From Puccinia triticina (taxonomy: Eukaryota > Basidiomycota > Pucciniomycetes > Pucciniales > Pucciniaceae): a DNA stretch of 64,000 bases. Both the position numbers and the translations under genes were made by a program. The stretch lies in the NCBI RefSeq assembly GCF_026914185.1, contig NC_070560.1, positions 6,377,501-6,441,500 of the forward strand, read 5' to 3'. Positions 21,741-33,168 of this stretch are shown piece by piece. The number at the start of each line of letters is the position of its first letter. Position 1 is the first letter of the stretch. The notes beneath the pieces are model-generated. The model worked only from the letters and a program-made list of their open reading frames with translations. It was not told the DNA's origin and did not search any database.

Positions 21741-24297
21741 AAAACTGGTTGAAGGAATCTGTTTTGAATTTCAAAGGAATCCTGAAGGATATTAAATCGT
21801 TCTGAAGATCCATCTTTGGATTTTCTGATAATATGCACAATTGAATATCCTTGCAATATTTGAGTGGCTACAGGTGTAGGATCTGCAGATATCTGTATGT
21901 TTGTGAATCCAATATTCAAAAGGCATGATGGTTGGAGGAATCAAAGAAAACTTCTCTAATTCCAAAAGGAGAGGCAGTTGCAATGATACAATCAGCAATG
22001 GTTGATCATCTACCATGAGCACAAAAGTGTAAAAATAACTTAACTACATAGAGACTTTTGGGTTCTTGCACCTTCTGAATCCGTGGCTTGGCCAGTGGGT
22101 ACACCTCATTGACACCGGGATGTGTGTTCTTTGGTGAGCACCTGCCCATCGGGAAGGATTTCACTATGGAGCAGTCCGTACCAGCTAGCCGAGGAAGGCT
22201 ACTTGAGGCAGACGGCAGCAAAGTGTATCAGCTGGCCGGACAACAGAAGGTGTCTTGGCTCGCCGGGCCTGGGGGGGAACATTGCTCCTCAGAAGTCACC
22301 TTCTAGTCTGCATGCTCGCCAAGGTTGCTCCCTGGCAACTAACTGCACATACATGCTCTCTAAGGATGCTTACTTCCCAACAGGCAGAATCCTTGGTGCT
22401 TGTACATGCCTGCCAAGGAAATGGCCATCAAATGGAGTACATACTACATACTCCCTTCTCCACTTACTTGATTACCATTGTGGTGACCAGTTTTGTGGCA
22501 CCTGCGGGATAGAGGATTTCCCCCAGTTTCAGGCATCAAGATGTCCAGCCACGGAGCTTCAAGATCAATCAGAGCGCGGGGCGCGCGGCGGAACCCTCAA
22601 GACGTATCAGGATCAAGAACCCCCTCAGGTCTTCAGTCACGGAGCGCGCCGGGACAACTTTTTTTTTTTTTTCTTCTTCAGTTTTTTCTGACCTGTTTTT
22701 TTTTGCTCCTTAAATGCGCGTGTTGGAGGGGTTGGTGTGTGGAGGGTTTGGGTTGTTTCCTTTGGTCCTTGTTTTGTCTCTCTGTTTTCCTGCTTGTTGT
22801 TGTGCGCGCAGAGGTGCGCAGGTGTATGATGACCTTTCCCGCAGCATGTCACAACCACGGAGCTCAGATGATGGGGCGGCATGGGACTTTTTCTGAGCCT
22901 AAATTTTCATCTCAGATCACTCATCACAATATCACAGTTACCCAAATCAGAATCTTGAGTCTATTGATCCAACCGTCTCCGCAAGTTTTCAGAGTTCCTC
23001 CACTCTCATCCCTTTCCCAGATTCCTCCTTTCTTTAACCCTCCTCTGACTCAGTTAGCCGGCTTCTTTCCCCAGTTCTGTAAATAACATAACTACCGCCA
23101 ACGGGAATCTAAATCCCGTCGTCTCAACTCAAAATCCCCCCCCCCTCCCTAAGCTATCAATTGAATCCCAGATCACTCGCACTTTCCGGACCACCGCAAA
23201 GGCAGCGCACAGCGCAAATCTCCCTTCCAGTAACTGCCAAAGGCCCAGCACCGGTCGGAGTTCCACACCATTTACATCAGCAGCCATCAAGAGAGGTGAC
23301 TGAAACCCAAGGAGGAATTCTTGTTCTGCGCAGGCAAAATGTGGACTTCAAACACCTTTTGCAAGCTTCTTTGAAAGATTAAGGCTGTGTGGGATAATAA
23401 TTTCAAGATCAGCAATGTGTAGGTTCTCCGTCCATTTTTTTAGCAAATAAAGAAGTTTTATTTGGGGGTGCTGTTGTAATTCCTTAGTTTATTTCTTTGT
23501 ATTTTTTGCTTTATTTTTTAAAACATTAGTACAGCAAAAATTATAAGGATTGGGGAGATGATACCAGCACCATTTTAAAGCTGAGATTGAGAAGTGTAAT
23601 TTGGCTCAGGGGCAGGTCCACAAGAGCTGAGGGGGAGGCTGGGTGATGCTAAGTATTTTTCCTCCAGATTTCTTTCTCAGCCAAATTTTTGACTTTGTGC
23701 ACAAGTCCCTCCCTGCGGGCGGGGCCGCTTCGCGCCCAGCCACAGAGAGCCTCCCACCAGGGGGAACTTGTTTCAAGTTAGGGTTCTTTCTATGAAAACT
23801 CATGCAGCACACAACCCCACCATACCCAATCACGCATATAGCAGCCCATTATAATGCCGCGCAGTGTGTGCCACCCAACTTCACTAGACCTTTTTTGGCA
23901 GTTTTTAATCTATCACACAAAATGAGCGGCTCTCATTTAGAGGTTGGCTATTCCAAATTTAGTGAACCAACTAAAAAAAATCTTCTGTGTCTTCATTTTG
24001 GAAAAATCTTCACCCATATCTATCCAGGGGCTACATTCATAGAGTCGGGATAACAGCTATCATAAGAAACTCCTGGGTTCTTTCTGTGAAGCTCACAGAA
24101 TAAAAAGAGTGTGCTGATTTGCTGAAGCTTGCCAGGGAATTGATATCAAGACAATTCAGTGACTCACAAATCAAAATTTATCCAGAGATACTCTAAGCTC
24201 TCATAAACTAAACCCCCAGGGAGAAAAAAAATAAGATTCATTTGTCCTGGCATTGATCACATTTTTTTTATAAAATAGAAGAAAACAAGAAGACACA
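21741..24297. other. repeat-rich spacer without a supportable gene
   Basis: A 189-codon plus frame at 22122-22691 ends in poly-Phe from a T tract and shows no motif, so I do not call it. 22530-22660 is GC-rich with GCGCGC runs. The segment 24298-24510 continues the paralogous gene described next. Confidence 0.4.
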
Positions 24298-26268
24298 TTA
24301 TTTTCCCTTCAGTTGATTGCAGAGGTTCTTAATAGAATAGCAGAAAATACTATTGAAGAAATTTGTAGTAGTAAGAAGCCGAGTATTTTTGCCTTTAGCA
24401 AGCCCCTGAAAAAGTTCCTGCCTGTATAATTTCAGCCACTCCTTTAACAAAACCCAGAGACTTGCAAAGAAATCAATGGATCGTCCAGAAGCAAGATTGC
24501 TTTCAATTTATTTGTTGAAAGCGTGAAGATTTTCTCTGGTCATGATTTGTGTTTCTGCAAAGGTACTGGCGAGCACAAGTTCTTCAAATAAAGATGCACC
24601 ATTTTCTAATTGTCTTCCCACTTTGTATTCCGCATCTAGCTCTCTAGGGATGATTGTACTTATCATTTCAATATAAAATAAGTATACTATCAGCAATTTG
24701 TGCATTTCTGGAGATTTACTAGCTTCTGTATCTTTGGCTAGAGAGTGGATGTCTAGGTTTGTTTTTTTCTGCCAATGTGTACACCAAACCTTCTGGTCTT
24801 TGAAAATGATTTCTGTGGATTTACTTTTCAATTCTTCCCTACGCTGACTGATTTCTCTAGTTTTAGCCTTTGATTCAATTTTATCAGCATTTGAGGATGG
24901 TGTCTCATTATAGTTTTTGTTGAAAAACCCATGATAGTTATGAGTAAACTGATGTTCTGAAATCACTAGTTTTTGGCGCTGCAGTATGTCAATCATTTTG
25001 AAGATGATGTCTAAATTTTTTGTGTCTTTGCCGCGTGGAGTTGGAAAAGCAAAAGCCGCTCTGTCAAACTTTAATAATTGAGCCGATTCGTCTTCCTCAT
25101 GGCCAGAGATTTGTTCGCTCCCAGCGCCACTACGAGTCTCGGCATTCATGGCTTTCCCCGAAGGTATCAGTCCTCGATTGTTGATGGGAAAATGACGAGG
25201 ATCATTCATTGTAAAATGATGCAGAATGCTTGCAGGAAGCTGGTAGAGGGGACTCATCTCACTTGTGCCTTCGCTCACCAAAAACCTATCTGATTCTTGA
25301 TTATTGACTGTATTGATGTGTCTACTAGAGATTGTCATCGAGGAGGGGCTGGAGCTCAAATTTGGGGGCGATTGATTGATGATACTGTTGTGTTTGCTTT
25401 CGAGAGAAGAACTGGGTTGTTCTTCCGGCTCGATGAAAGCGCCCATCAGCTTGATAAATTTCCGAGGCCTCGGCGTCGATTGCTGGTTATTGTAAGTGTG
25501 AATTTCTGCAGGATCCGAGTCTTTTCCTTTCACTATCATGTTATCCTGCGGTGGCAATATCCTGCTTGATCCTGGAGTCCAATCCTGGCTTTCGTCGTGG
25601 ATCGGCCAACTGGGAATGAAACGATATCCTCCTGGTTTAGGCCACACATCATCCTCTGGATTTCCACTTGGCCTGGCATGCAGTCTGTAGCATTGGATCG
25701 AATCGCAAGCACGAGCGGTACGCTGGAGAGCTCCTCGATCCAGCTCATATAGTCGAGGGGATAAAAAATTCGAAGGAGGAACTTGAAGTTCTTGTCTGTT
25801 GGATCCCCATGCATTGGGATGGCTTGGACCATTTTCCAGCTGTATAGAGGAGGTGGAATGAGCTCCATCTCTTGCAAACGTCGGTGGTCCCGCAGTCCGC
25901 AAAGAAGCAGATCTCTCCAGAGCATTCATCCGAGGTTCATTCATTGCGTGGCAATTGATAGTCCATAGTAACGCAACAATGATTCGAATCATTCTTTTTT
26001 TTGACCTGCTTGTCATAGGAGATATAAACAGCGATGAGGATTGGAATGAAGTTTGGCAGCTTGATGATTTGGATCTACAAGATCTGCGTTTGGGGAAGCG
26101 TCTGAGTCTTTTGCGTCTGTTGATTAGAGAAACAAAGCGGCTTGGCTGCGAATGCCAACAGGCTTGTAGCAACTCACGTTCCACAAAAAAATCTTCTAGA
26201 GCCTGCCGGAATGTTTTTCCAGTGACTTCATTTTCCTGGGTGTCGTCCGACTCCGAGGGGTCGTTCAT
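24298..26268 (-). CDS. unrecognised protein with internal hydrophobic leader; in-frame stop before the conserved C-terminus
   Basis: Longer member of the family at 14558-15661. The open frame from 26268 to 24508 encodes 586 residues. Its second half aligns with the other copy (YQLPASILHHFTMNDPRHF, QKVWCTHWQKKTN, YIEMISTIIP). After a TAA at 24508-24510 the same frame remains open to 24298 and encodes ASLWVLLKEWLKL and IFCYSIKNL, matching the C-terminus of the other copy. The stop therefore cuts an ancestral C-terminus of about 70 residues. Met85 opens MTSRSKKRMIRIIVALLWTI, which looks like a signal peptide with likely cleavage after NCHA. If translation starts there the protein would be secreted, as many lineage-specific rust proteins are. 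Function unknown. Confidence 0.6.
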
Positions 26269-26774
26269 CCATCATCCAGCAGCTTCGGAAATTGCGTTTT
26301 GCTTGCAACACGCGTTTCTGCTATGGTAGGCCCCATCGCACCACTCGTTTCAAGAAACTCGAAACCGCCCAAGGCCCACCGATGACCTACGTCTCCTACT
26401 ATGTCCGCGAGGATATACCTACCCCAGTATGAGGGCCCGCCTACAACTCCTACTTCTTGAGACGGGCCCATATCCCCCTTAAGGCACTCAAGCCCCGGGT
26501 TGTGCGAGTAAATACGTGAAAATCCAGCACAGCACTTCCCAAAAAGATAAAATTGATGCCAAATGAAAAGAGGAGGGAGGATAAAAAGAAGAAGATTGGC
26601 TTTAGCCAATAGTAGGCAATATCTGAAGATGTCTGACTTGCCCAATGAGGCTCAAGTATTGTCAAGGAAGGACCTTGATGAGACTCAAGTGTCTCCAAGG
26701 GAGCAGAGTGGCCAGGAGTCAACTGATGGGTTGTTTATGGCTACTAGAGTCCAGAGGCCGCTTCGCCGCCTTTA
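26269..26774. other. 5' flank of the 26-kb gene, shared with 14 kb
   Basis: 26280-26470 shares blocks with 14210-14557 in inverted orientation. The remainder to 26774 shows no gene. Confidence 0.5.
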
Positions 26775-26950
26775 GGTGTTCAAAGTTGGTTTGCATATTT
26801 TTATGCATGCATAAATCATAAAATCATAAAAATATTTTGGTGAGGAAATTTTGTATTACATAATCAGACAGTCATATCCCCTGCAAAAAAGATTTTATGA
26901 TTTTATGATTTATGCATGCATAAAAATATGCAAACCAACTTTGAACACCA
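26775..26950. mobile_element. foldback MITE, TGGTGTTCA family, copy 1
   Basis: Terminal inverted repeats of about 55 bp, nearly perfect: GGTGTTCAAAGTTGGTTTGC on the left and its complement ending TTTGAACACCA on the right. Both flanks show TA, consistent with a TA target duplication. The arms contain the ATAAATCATAAAATCAT motif typical of the family in this window. No coding capacity. Confidence 0.8.
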
Positions 26951-29223
26951 TAACTAAATTCAAATGGATAGAGATCCATATGCAGATGTCAAATTTTATA
27001 TGCCATGGATTGCCTTATACATTTATATTTCAAACACAACTTTGAAATTTTTTGATAGCTTGCCTGCTCTGTATCAGGCTTGTTGGTAAGGACCGCAGGC
27101 ACAAGCTCTGTTACTCTGAAGACACCCTGTCAGTCTAACTGGATTTTTTCCAAGGATTGGATTCAAGTAGGAATTGTTTTATGGAAGCTTGAGGCTTTGG
27201 ACCTGACATTTATAGTGTTGGACCTTTATGGAACTGACATGGGGCCCTCAAAAACAAGAAAAGATTGAGGTCTGGACCAGATTCCATAGGGGCCATAGAG
27301 AAAGTTTTGAAATGAATATGTACAGGGGCTGAATCTCTCCACTACAAACAGCCCATGACTCTGAGACTGCAGGCAGGTTTTTGAAGAGGTTGTTTTGTCA
27401 AAGCCTTGGAAAATCTGAAACATATTGTGATTTTGCTTAAGCTTGAACAATTCAAGATTTCAGTGGGCTAAAGTTATGGCCTTTGAGCCACAGCACCGGT
27501 AAAATTTTGGTTTTCTGACCAACACAGCTGCAAACTTGACATGTCAGCCCCCTATTGTTGCCCAGAAGGAAGGCTGAAAACCTGAACTCAAATGTCAGGA
27601 TTCCATGATTTTGAGCTCACAGCTCAAAAATTTGTCCAAGCATTCCTGGAATCACAATATGTGACTGAGCAGACTCTTAATTTGGTGAAGGGAATACTGA
27701 TTGTTGTTGTTTTTCAAGTAGCCAGATAATGGCGTGTTTTTCTGGACCGTATTTCAGTCCTGAAGTTGTTGTCAATTTGATTCCAGTATCTTTATTGAAT
27801 TTTTTTGTGACTGACTTCAATATTGTTTCATTTTCCTCCTCAGCCTTGATTCACTTGTGTTGACTTGTTTTCTGCTTGGTGAGTAGCCCAACTATGGGAA
27901 ACAAAAAGGAAATTTTCTAGCGCGTTCAATACACTTTTTAGCTCACGTGGATTTCTGGGATGGAAGAACTCATGAGTCATGCAATTGAATGAATGGTTAA
28001 TGTTCTCATATCATAATATTATCTCAACACAGGCATGGCTTTGTGATAGGGGGAAATAACATGATTATTTTGGAAAGGGAGCGTCACACAAGAAAGGTAT
28101 CAAAAAAAAAAGGAAAGAGTGGGTGGGACACATAGGACATCAAATGTGTTGTACTCATAGCGCCACACTTGTGTTGAGTGGGACATCCAGCAATGACAGC
28201 CAACAACAAGGCAATGGCAAAAAGAGCCATTGATGGCACAGCAGCGGCCCGAACAGAGGCTGACTTGGTCTTAGCATTGGCGGTACCATTGTTGTTGATT
28301 TCAGGGTGGGAGCTGGCGCAGTCGGAGGACGAGGTGCTGTTTGAGCTGGAGTTGTTGGTGGAGTCGTGAGTTCCTGGGGCGAAGTCACTTGGGCTTCAGG
28401 AGCTGAAAACAATAAACCAGTCAGCAACATTTTGTCAACATGTTTGCGTATACCTAATAAGTTGACTCACTTCCGCTGACTTTAACCAAAAAAGGGAGCA
28501 GAAGTTGCTAAGGCTTTTTTGTTGTTCAACGGGCTGACAAACTGGTCCTATTGCATTTGACTGCATCTATGTCCAATGTAGTAGATAACGATGCAATGCT
28601 TCCAGACCTCAAGGACAGGAAAGTCAACTGGTGCAATTTAATCGATGCTTCCATCAAGCGCAACCAGAGCTGGATAAAAAAAATCCACATGAGATGTTGA
28701 ATATAATTAATAGGCAACCACATCCAAAATTGTTTGAAAGTAAATTGTGTTAATGTACATTCACAAATGTCAAGCGAGCACAAATAATGACAGAAAGCAA
28801 GGACAAAAGAATGACAACAGAACTGGGAGGACAAAAGTGTTGTAAAACTTTATAAATAGAGCTCCTGTCAAGCGTTAGAAGATGCCTCCGCATTGCAGAT
28901 CCAGTGAGGGCCAAAAGCTTCTCACGCGGTGGTCTGCAATTTCTTTGTGTTGTTGCGCGGAGGTTTGTGGGTCAAGGTTGAACAATGAATTTATCAGCCC
29001 ACTTATATAGACTAAACACAATCGGATCAAGTCGTGGGAGATAACAGACACTGAAAAGGGAAGAAATAAAGCAACAAGGAATTAAACAAGAAGTGTCAAG
29101 CATGAGACAAAGGAACAACAGATATCAAATCAAGTGAAGTTCCAACAGGAAGTCAAATTTGCAAAAATAAAAATAACACCTCTCCCCATATTCAACCTTG
29201 AACCTGGTATGGCTACATTTATT
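26951..29223. other. spacer without supportable gene
   Basis: AT-rich, no recognisable protein. 28170-28430 is locally GC-richer with a minus open frame that is Pro/Thr/Ala-rich (low complexity), not enough to call a gene. Confidence 0.4.
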
Positions 29224-29373
29224 TAGGGTGTTCAAAGTTGACTTTCATAAAATCATAAACCTCCAAGCTGAAAAAAAATATGTAATTACCCAAACACTTA
29301 GGGTGTTCAAAGTTGCCTTGAATAAAATCATAAAATTCTAAGCTGAAAAAAACATGTTCCACCCAAGCACTCA
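29224..29373. repeat. 75-bp direct duplication related to MITE ends
   Basis: Two units start at about 29224 and 29299, each reading TTAGGGTGTTCAAAGTTG, then ATAAAATCATAAA and AAGCTGAAAAAA. They resemble one terminus of the TGGTGTTCA foldback family, so they are probably fragments of such elements. Confidence 0.6.
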
Positions 29374-29713
29374 GATTAGAGCAATATTTCTAGAACGGTA
29401 CATATGAAATCATCACTTGAAAGTTTCATGATTTTATGATTTTATGTACGGGTTTACTTTGCGCACGGAGGGAAACTTGTTGCGCACGGGAATTGCCGTT
29501 GACTGGACGTCACGTGACATCGGGCCCCCCTCCGTGCGCGCCACCAGCTCCCCTCAAAGAACTATCCGCACATGGGGGTGCCGTGCGGCGACAGGTGGCC
29601 GGGTTGAGACACTCCGGCCATCCGGAGGAAACAAAACCCTCAATGACTGGCACAGACGGGTCATTGCATCCCTCTTGATGACCGGAATAGACCGGTCATT
29701 GAGAGGGTATATC
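29374..29713. other. GC-rich spacer with short inverted motifs
   Basis: Holds CGCACGGAGGG and CCCTCCGTGCG in opposite orientation (about 29462 and 29526) and 'ccggtcattgagagg' units that recur after the next MITE at about 30190-30260. No gene. Confidence 0.4.
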
Positions 29714-30164
29714 CAACAAAGGGTAGTTACGCTACGCGTAACGCGTAGATAACGGTAACGTAACGTAATTTTTGCCGTTATCTACGCGTTACGCGTAACG
29801 TTGGTGCAATTACGTTATTGCACCACAGGAAGGCCCTTATTTTTATATTATTTACGTTATCGGGGCACACATGGCCCCTGATAACAAGCAAATATCAAGG
29901 CAAAAACAGCCTCCAATGATCTGTTTTTGCATTGGCCACTGATATCAAGCAAGTATTAAGGCAAAAACAGCCTTAATTGGTCTGTTTTTGTGTTATCCAG
30001 CGGATAACGCGATAACGGGCCGCTTTTTTGAGGCCCGTTACGTTACACGTGGGGCTTAAAATGCCCCCGTTACTAGTAAAGTAACGGGGAGCCCTGGGTA
30101 ACAAGGGTAGTTACGTTACCCAAAAATGTCGGATAACGTAGAGTAACGTAACTACCCTTTGTTG
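29714..30164. mobile_element. MITE with CAACAAAGGGTAGTTACG ends, copy A (451 bp)
   Basis: Begins CAACAAAGGGTAGTTACG and ends CGTAACTACCCTTTGTTG, and is flanked by a 7-bp duplication GTATATC on both sides (29707-29713 and 30165-30171). The interior is rich in CGTAAC/GTTACG and contains nested small palindromes such as GATAACGG...CCGTTATC and GCGTTATC/GATAACGC. No ORF of note. A second copy lies at 31318. Confidence 0.88.
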
Positions 30165-30301
30165 GTATATCACATCTCTCTTGATGACCGGCATTCCGGT
30201 CATTGAGAGGACACATCCCCCTCAATGAGCGGTAGAGAGGACACATCCCCCTCAATGACCGGTACATTCATGTATTGAAAATTTTATGATTTCGACTTTT
30301 A

Positions 30302-30458
30302 TGGTGTTCAAAATTGCATATGTCACAATTTACATAAAATCATAAAGCCAATCTTGGCTGGGAGATGTCAGCGTGCATAAAACTTAAAGTGACATCTCCC
30401 AGCCAAAATTGCAGTTTATGATTTTATGTAAAAAAATCTTATGCAATTTTGAACACCA
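30302..30458. mobile_element. foldback MITE, TGGTGTTCA family, copy 2
   Basis: 157 bp, TGGTGTTCAAAATTGCATA at the left and TATGCAATTTTGAACACCA at the right, flanked by TA on both sides. The whole element folds on itself, with a strong central stem GGCTGGGAGATGTCA/TGACATCTCCCAGCC. About 90 percent alike, by eye, to the copy at 55920. Confidence 0.9.
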
Positions 30459-30895
30459 TATATATTTGAACACCATCACTCAAGCTAGAGAAATATTTCT
30501 GGGGAGTTGAAAAATTGACTCCCATAAATTAATTAATTGACTCCCAAAAGTCGTTTACGTCGTGCGGACTACCTCAGGACATCCGTCCCCGGTCCGCAGG
30601 ACCAAATTTTGACCAGCGCATTTTGGGAGTCAGAAAATTAGTTCCGCTATCCAGAATGGGAGTCGGAATTTTAATTTCACAAAAAATGATAGAAAATAAA
30701 GAAAAATTTAAACCTCCGTACTGGGGCACCTAAAGCCCCCAAAATTTTACAGCGGCCATAAAGCACTCTGGTTAACACCTGATGAGCTTCACAGCATTTG
30801 CATACCGCAGGAAAGGGGTGTGCTACTGTGGGTCTAATTTGGTGGATTTCCTACAAAGGGAATCCGCCAAAGCCTTAGCTGCAGTGCCCCAACGC

Positions 30896-31836
30896 TAGGG
30901 CTGGACCCCGGGTGATACCCAAGAGCCTCCAGCCCTGCCGTGGTAATACCCGAGGAGTAAAACCAGAGGTTTTTCTCCCGTGGAAATACCCGCGGATAAC
31001 AGGTCGGGTAGACGGGTAGATGCGGGTATTTTTCGCGGCGGGTACCCACGGATATACCCCAAAGCTATAGAGTATACCTGCAGGTACCTGGTCTATTACG
31101 CCTATCTATCGGAATTCGGGACGTTTATGCATGAGACAACTTCCCCAGGGCTTTGGCATCAGGTGTGAGCACCTGGATGCCTATTCATGCCGCACCTTGG
31201 GCGGCCAGATGGCGCAAAAAGTTGAGCACACCGGCCTTGCGCGGCTGCAAGACGCAAGGCCGGTGTGCTCAACCCCTGAGACCAAATACCTGTTGGTCCC
31301 TGTGAGATCAGCAGAGTCAACAAAGGGTAGTTACGCTACGCGTAACGCGTAGATAACGGTAACGTAACGAAATTTTTGTTGTTATCTACGCGTTACGCGT
31401 AATGGCAGTGCGATTACGTTATCGCAACACGTTGAGCCGGCTTTTTTTATACTCGTTGCGTTATCCAGGCGCGCAGAGCCCTTGAGAACAGGCAAAAAAT
31501 GAGGCTAAAAAGCCTTAAATGGTCCGTTATCGCGTTATCCGGGGGATAACGCGATAACGGGCCTCAAAAATCAGGCCTGTTACATTACGCGCGGGGCCTG
31601 AAATGACCCCGTTACTAGTAAAGTAACGGGGGACCCGGATAACGGGGGTAGTTACGTTACCAAAATTGCGCGGATAACGCAACGTAACATAACTACCCTT
31701 TGTTGGCAGAGTGTCCCAACTTTTATACTGAAGAATACCCGTTGGGTATTTTTATAAGAGAGCACTGCTGGCCCCCGGCCCGTTGGGTCAGATATCCGGG
31801 TATACCTGTCCACCCCGTCTTTGGGGTCCAGCCCTA
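30896..31836. mobile_element. hAT-like non-autonomous element TAGGGCTGGACCCC, inserted in the palindrome
   Basis: Perfect 14-bp terminal repeats: TAGGGCTGGACCCC at the left and GGGGTCCAGCCCTA at the right. They are flanked by CCCAACGC and CCCAAAGC, an 8-bp target duplication with one mismatch, which is the hAT signature. Removing it restores the palindrome arm. Its GGTACCC/GATATCC-rich interior resembles other segments of the window. It has itself been split by the MITE at 31318. Confidence 0.82.
31318..31705. mobile_element. MITE with CAACAAAGGGTAGTTACG ends, copy B (388 bp)
   Basis: Same ends and order of internal palindromes as the copy at 29714, about 60 bp shorter. Flanked by a 7-bp duplication GCAGAGT (31311-31317 and 31706-31712). 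Lies inside the hAT-like element, so it is the younger insertion. Confidence 0.88.
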
Positions 31837-32119
31837 CCCAAAGCCCCCCAAAATTTTCCAGTGGGCATAAAAGCCTCTGAAAGGCAAATGGTGAACTTCT
31901 TGGCAGTATTAAACCCCAGGAAAGGGGTGTGCTACTGTGGGTCTAATTTAGCGGATTTCCTACTAAGGAAATCTGCCAAAGCCTTTGCCACAGTGCCCCA
32001 AAGTGCACCAAATTTTTGCATCATGAAATAAAATACTCTTTACCCAAAAGGTCAGCTGCAATGCAGTAACACACCAGCATAAAATAATTTTGAGGCAGCT
32101 GGGGCTTTTGGTCATATCT

Positions 32120-32510
32120 GCTACTAATTGCCTCCGCAACAGATAATAGTGCCTCCGCCACAGTTGATAGTGCCTCTGCAAGAGTTAAAAGTGCCTCCAT
32201 CACAGTTAATAGTGCCTCAACTACAGTTAATAGTACCTCTGCCACAGTTAATAGTGCCTCCGCACAGTTAATAGTGCCTCCGCCACAGTTATTAGTCCCT
32301 CTGTCAAAGTTAATAGTGTGTAAGGCACAGTCGTTAGTGCGTCTGCCACAGTGAATTATGCTTGCGCCACATAAATGTGGCAGAGGAACTATCAACTGTG
32401 GCAGAGGGACTAATAACTGTGGCGGAGGCACTATTAACTATGGCGGAGGCACTATTAACTATGGCGGAGGCACTATTAACTGTGGCAGAGGCACTATTAT
32501 CTGTTAGTAG
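32120..32510. repeat. short tandem repeats at the palindrome apex
   Basis: About a dozen roughly 20-nt units of the type 'gcctccgccacagttaatagt' run up to the centre near 32374, and their complements ('ggcggaggcactattaact') run down the other side. Units differ by point changes and one lost base, so the two sides are not exact copies. Confidence 0.8.
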
Positions 32511-33168
32511 CAGATATGACCAAAAGCCCTAGCTGCCTCAAAATTATTTTATGCTGGTGTGTTACTGCATTGCAGCTGACCATTTGGGTAAAGAGTATTT
32601 TATTTCATGATCCAAAAATTTGGTGCACTTTGGGGCACTGTGGCAAAGGCTTTGACAGATTTCCTTAGTAGGAAATCCGCCAAATTAGACCCACAGTAGC
32701 ACACCCCTTTCCTAGAGTTTACTACTGCCAAGGTGTTCACCATTTGCCTTTCAATGGCTTATATGCCCACTGTGAAATTTTGGGGGGCTTTGGGGCACTG
32801 TAGCTAAGGCTTTGGCGGATTTCCTTAGTAGGAAATCCACCAAATTAGACCCACAGTAGCACACCCCTTTCCTGGGGTGTGCCAATGCCGTGAAGCTCAT
32901 CAGGTTTTATTCAGAGTGCTTTATGGCTGCTGTAAAATTTTGGGGGGCTTTAGGTGCCCCAGTGCGGAGGTATAAATTTTTCTTTATTTTATGTCATTTT
33001 TTGTGAAATTAAAATTCCGACTCCCATTCTGGATAGCGGAACTAATTTTCCGACTCCCAAAATGTGCGCGGGTCAAAATTTGGTCCTGCGGACTGGGGAC
33101 AGACGTCCTGAGGTGGTCCGCGCCACGTAAATGACTTTTGGGAGTCAATTTTTCAACTCCCTATTTCT

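Larger units (their letters stand above)
30501..33168. repeat. large nested inverted repeat (palindrome) with inserted elements
   Basis: The outer left arm (about 30509-30892) is the reverse complement of 32791-33161. The inner left arm (about 31840-32370) is the reverse complement of 32378-32790. The centre lies near 32374 (CCACATAAATGTGG). The outer and inner arms are related to each other through a shared module (AGGAAAGGGGTGTGCTACTG, then GTGGGTCTAATTT and GGCGGATTTCCTA), so each side has two diverged tandem modules. The left side is split at 30896-31836 by an insertion. No protein-coding capacity. A transcript through it would fold into a hairpin hundreds of base pairs long. Confidence 0.85.

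Noticed and set aside
22122..22691. 189-codon plus ORF ending in a poly-Phe run
   Set aside because: The poly-Phe comes from a T tract, the sequence is repeat-like and no domain is recognisable.
32100..32510. Regular short repeats that could suggest a CRISPR array
   Set aside because: Units are contiguous and without unique spacers, mirrored around a centre, in a eukaryotic genome with no cas genes.
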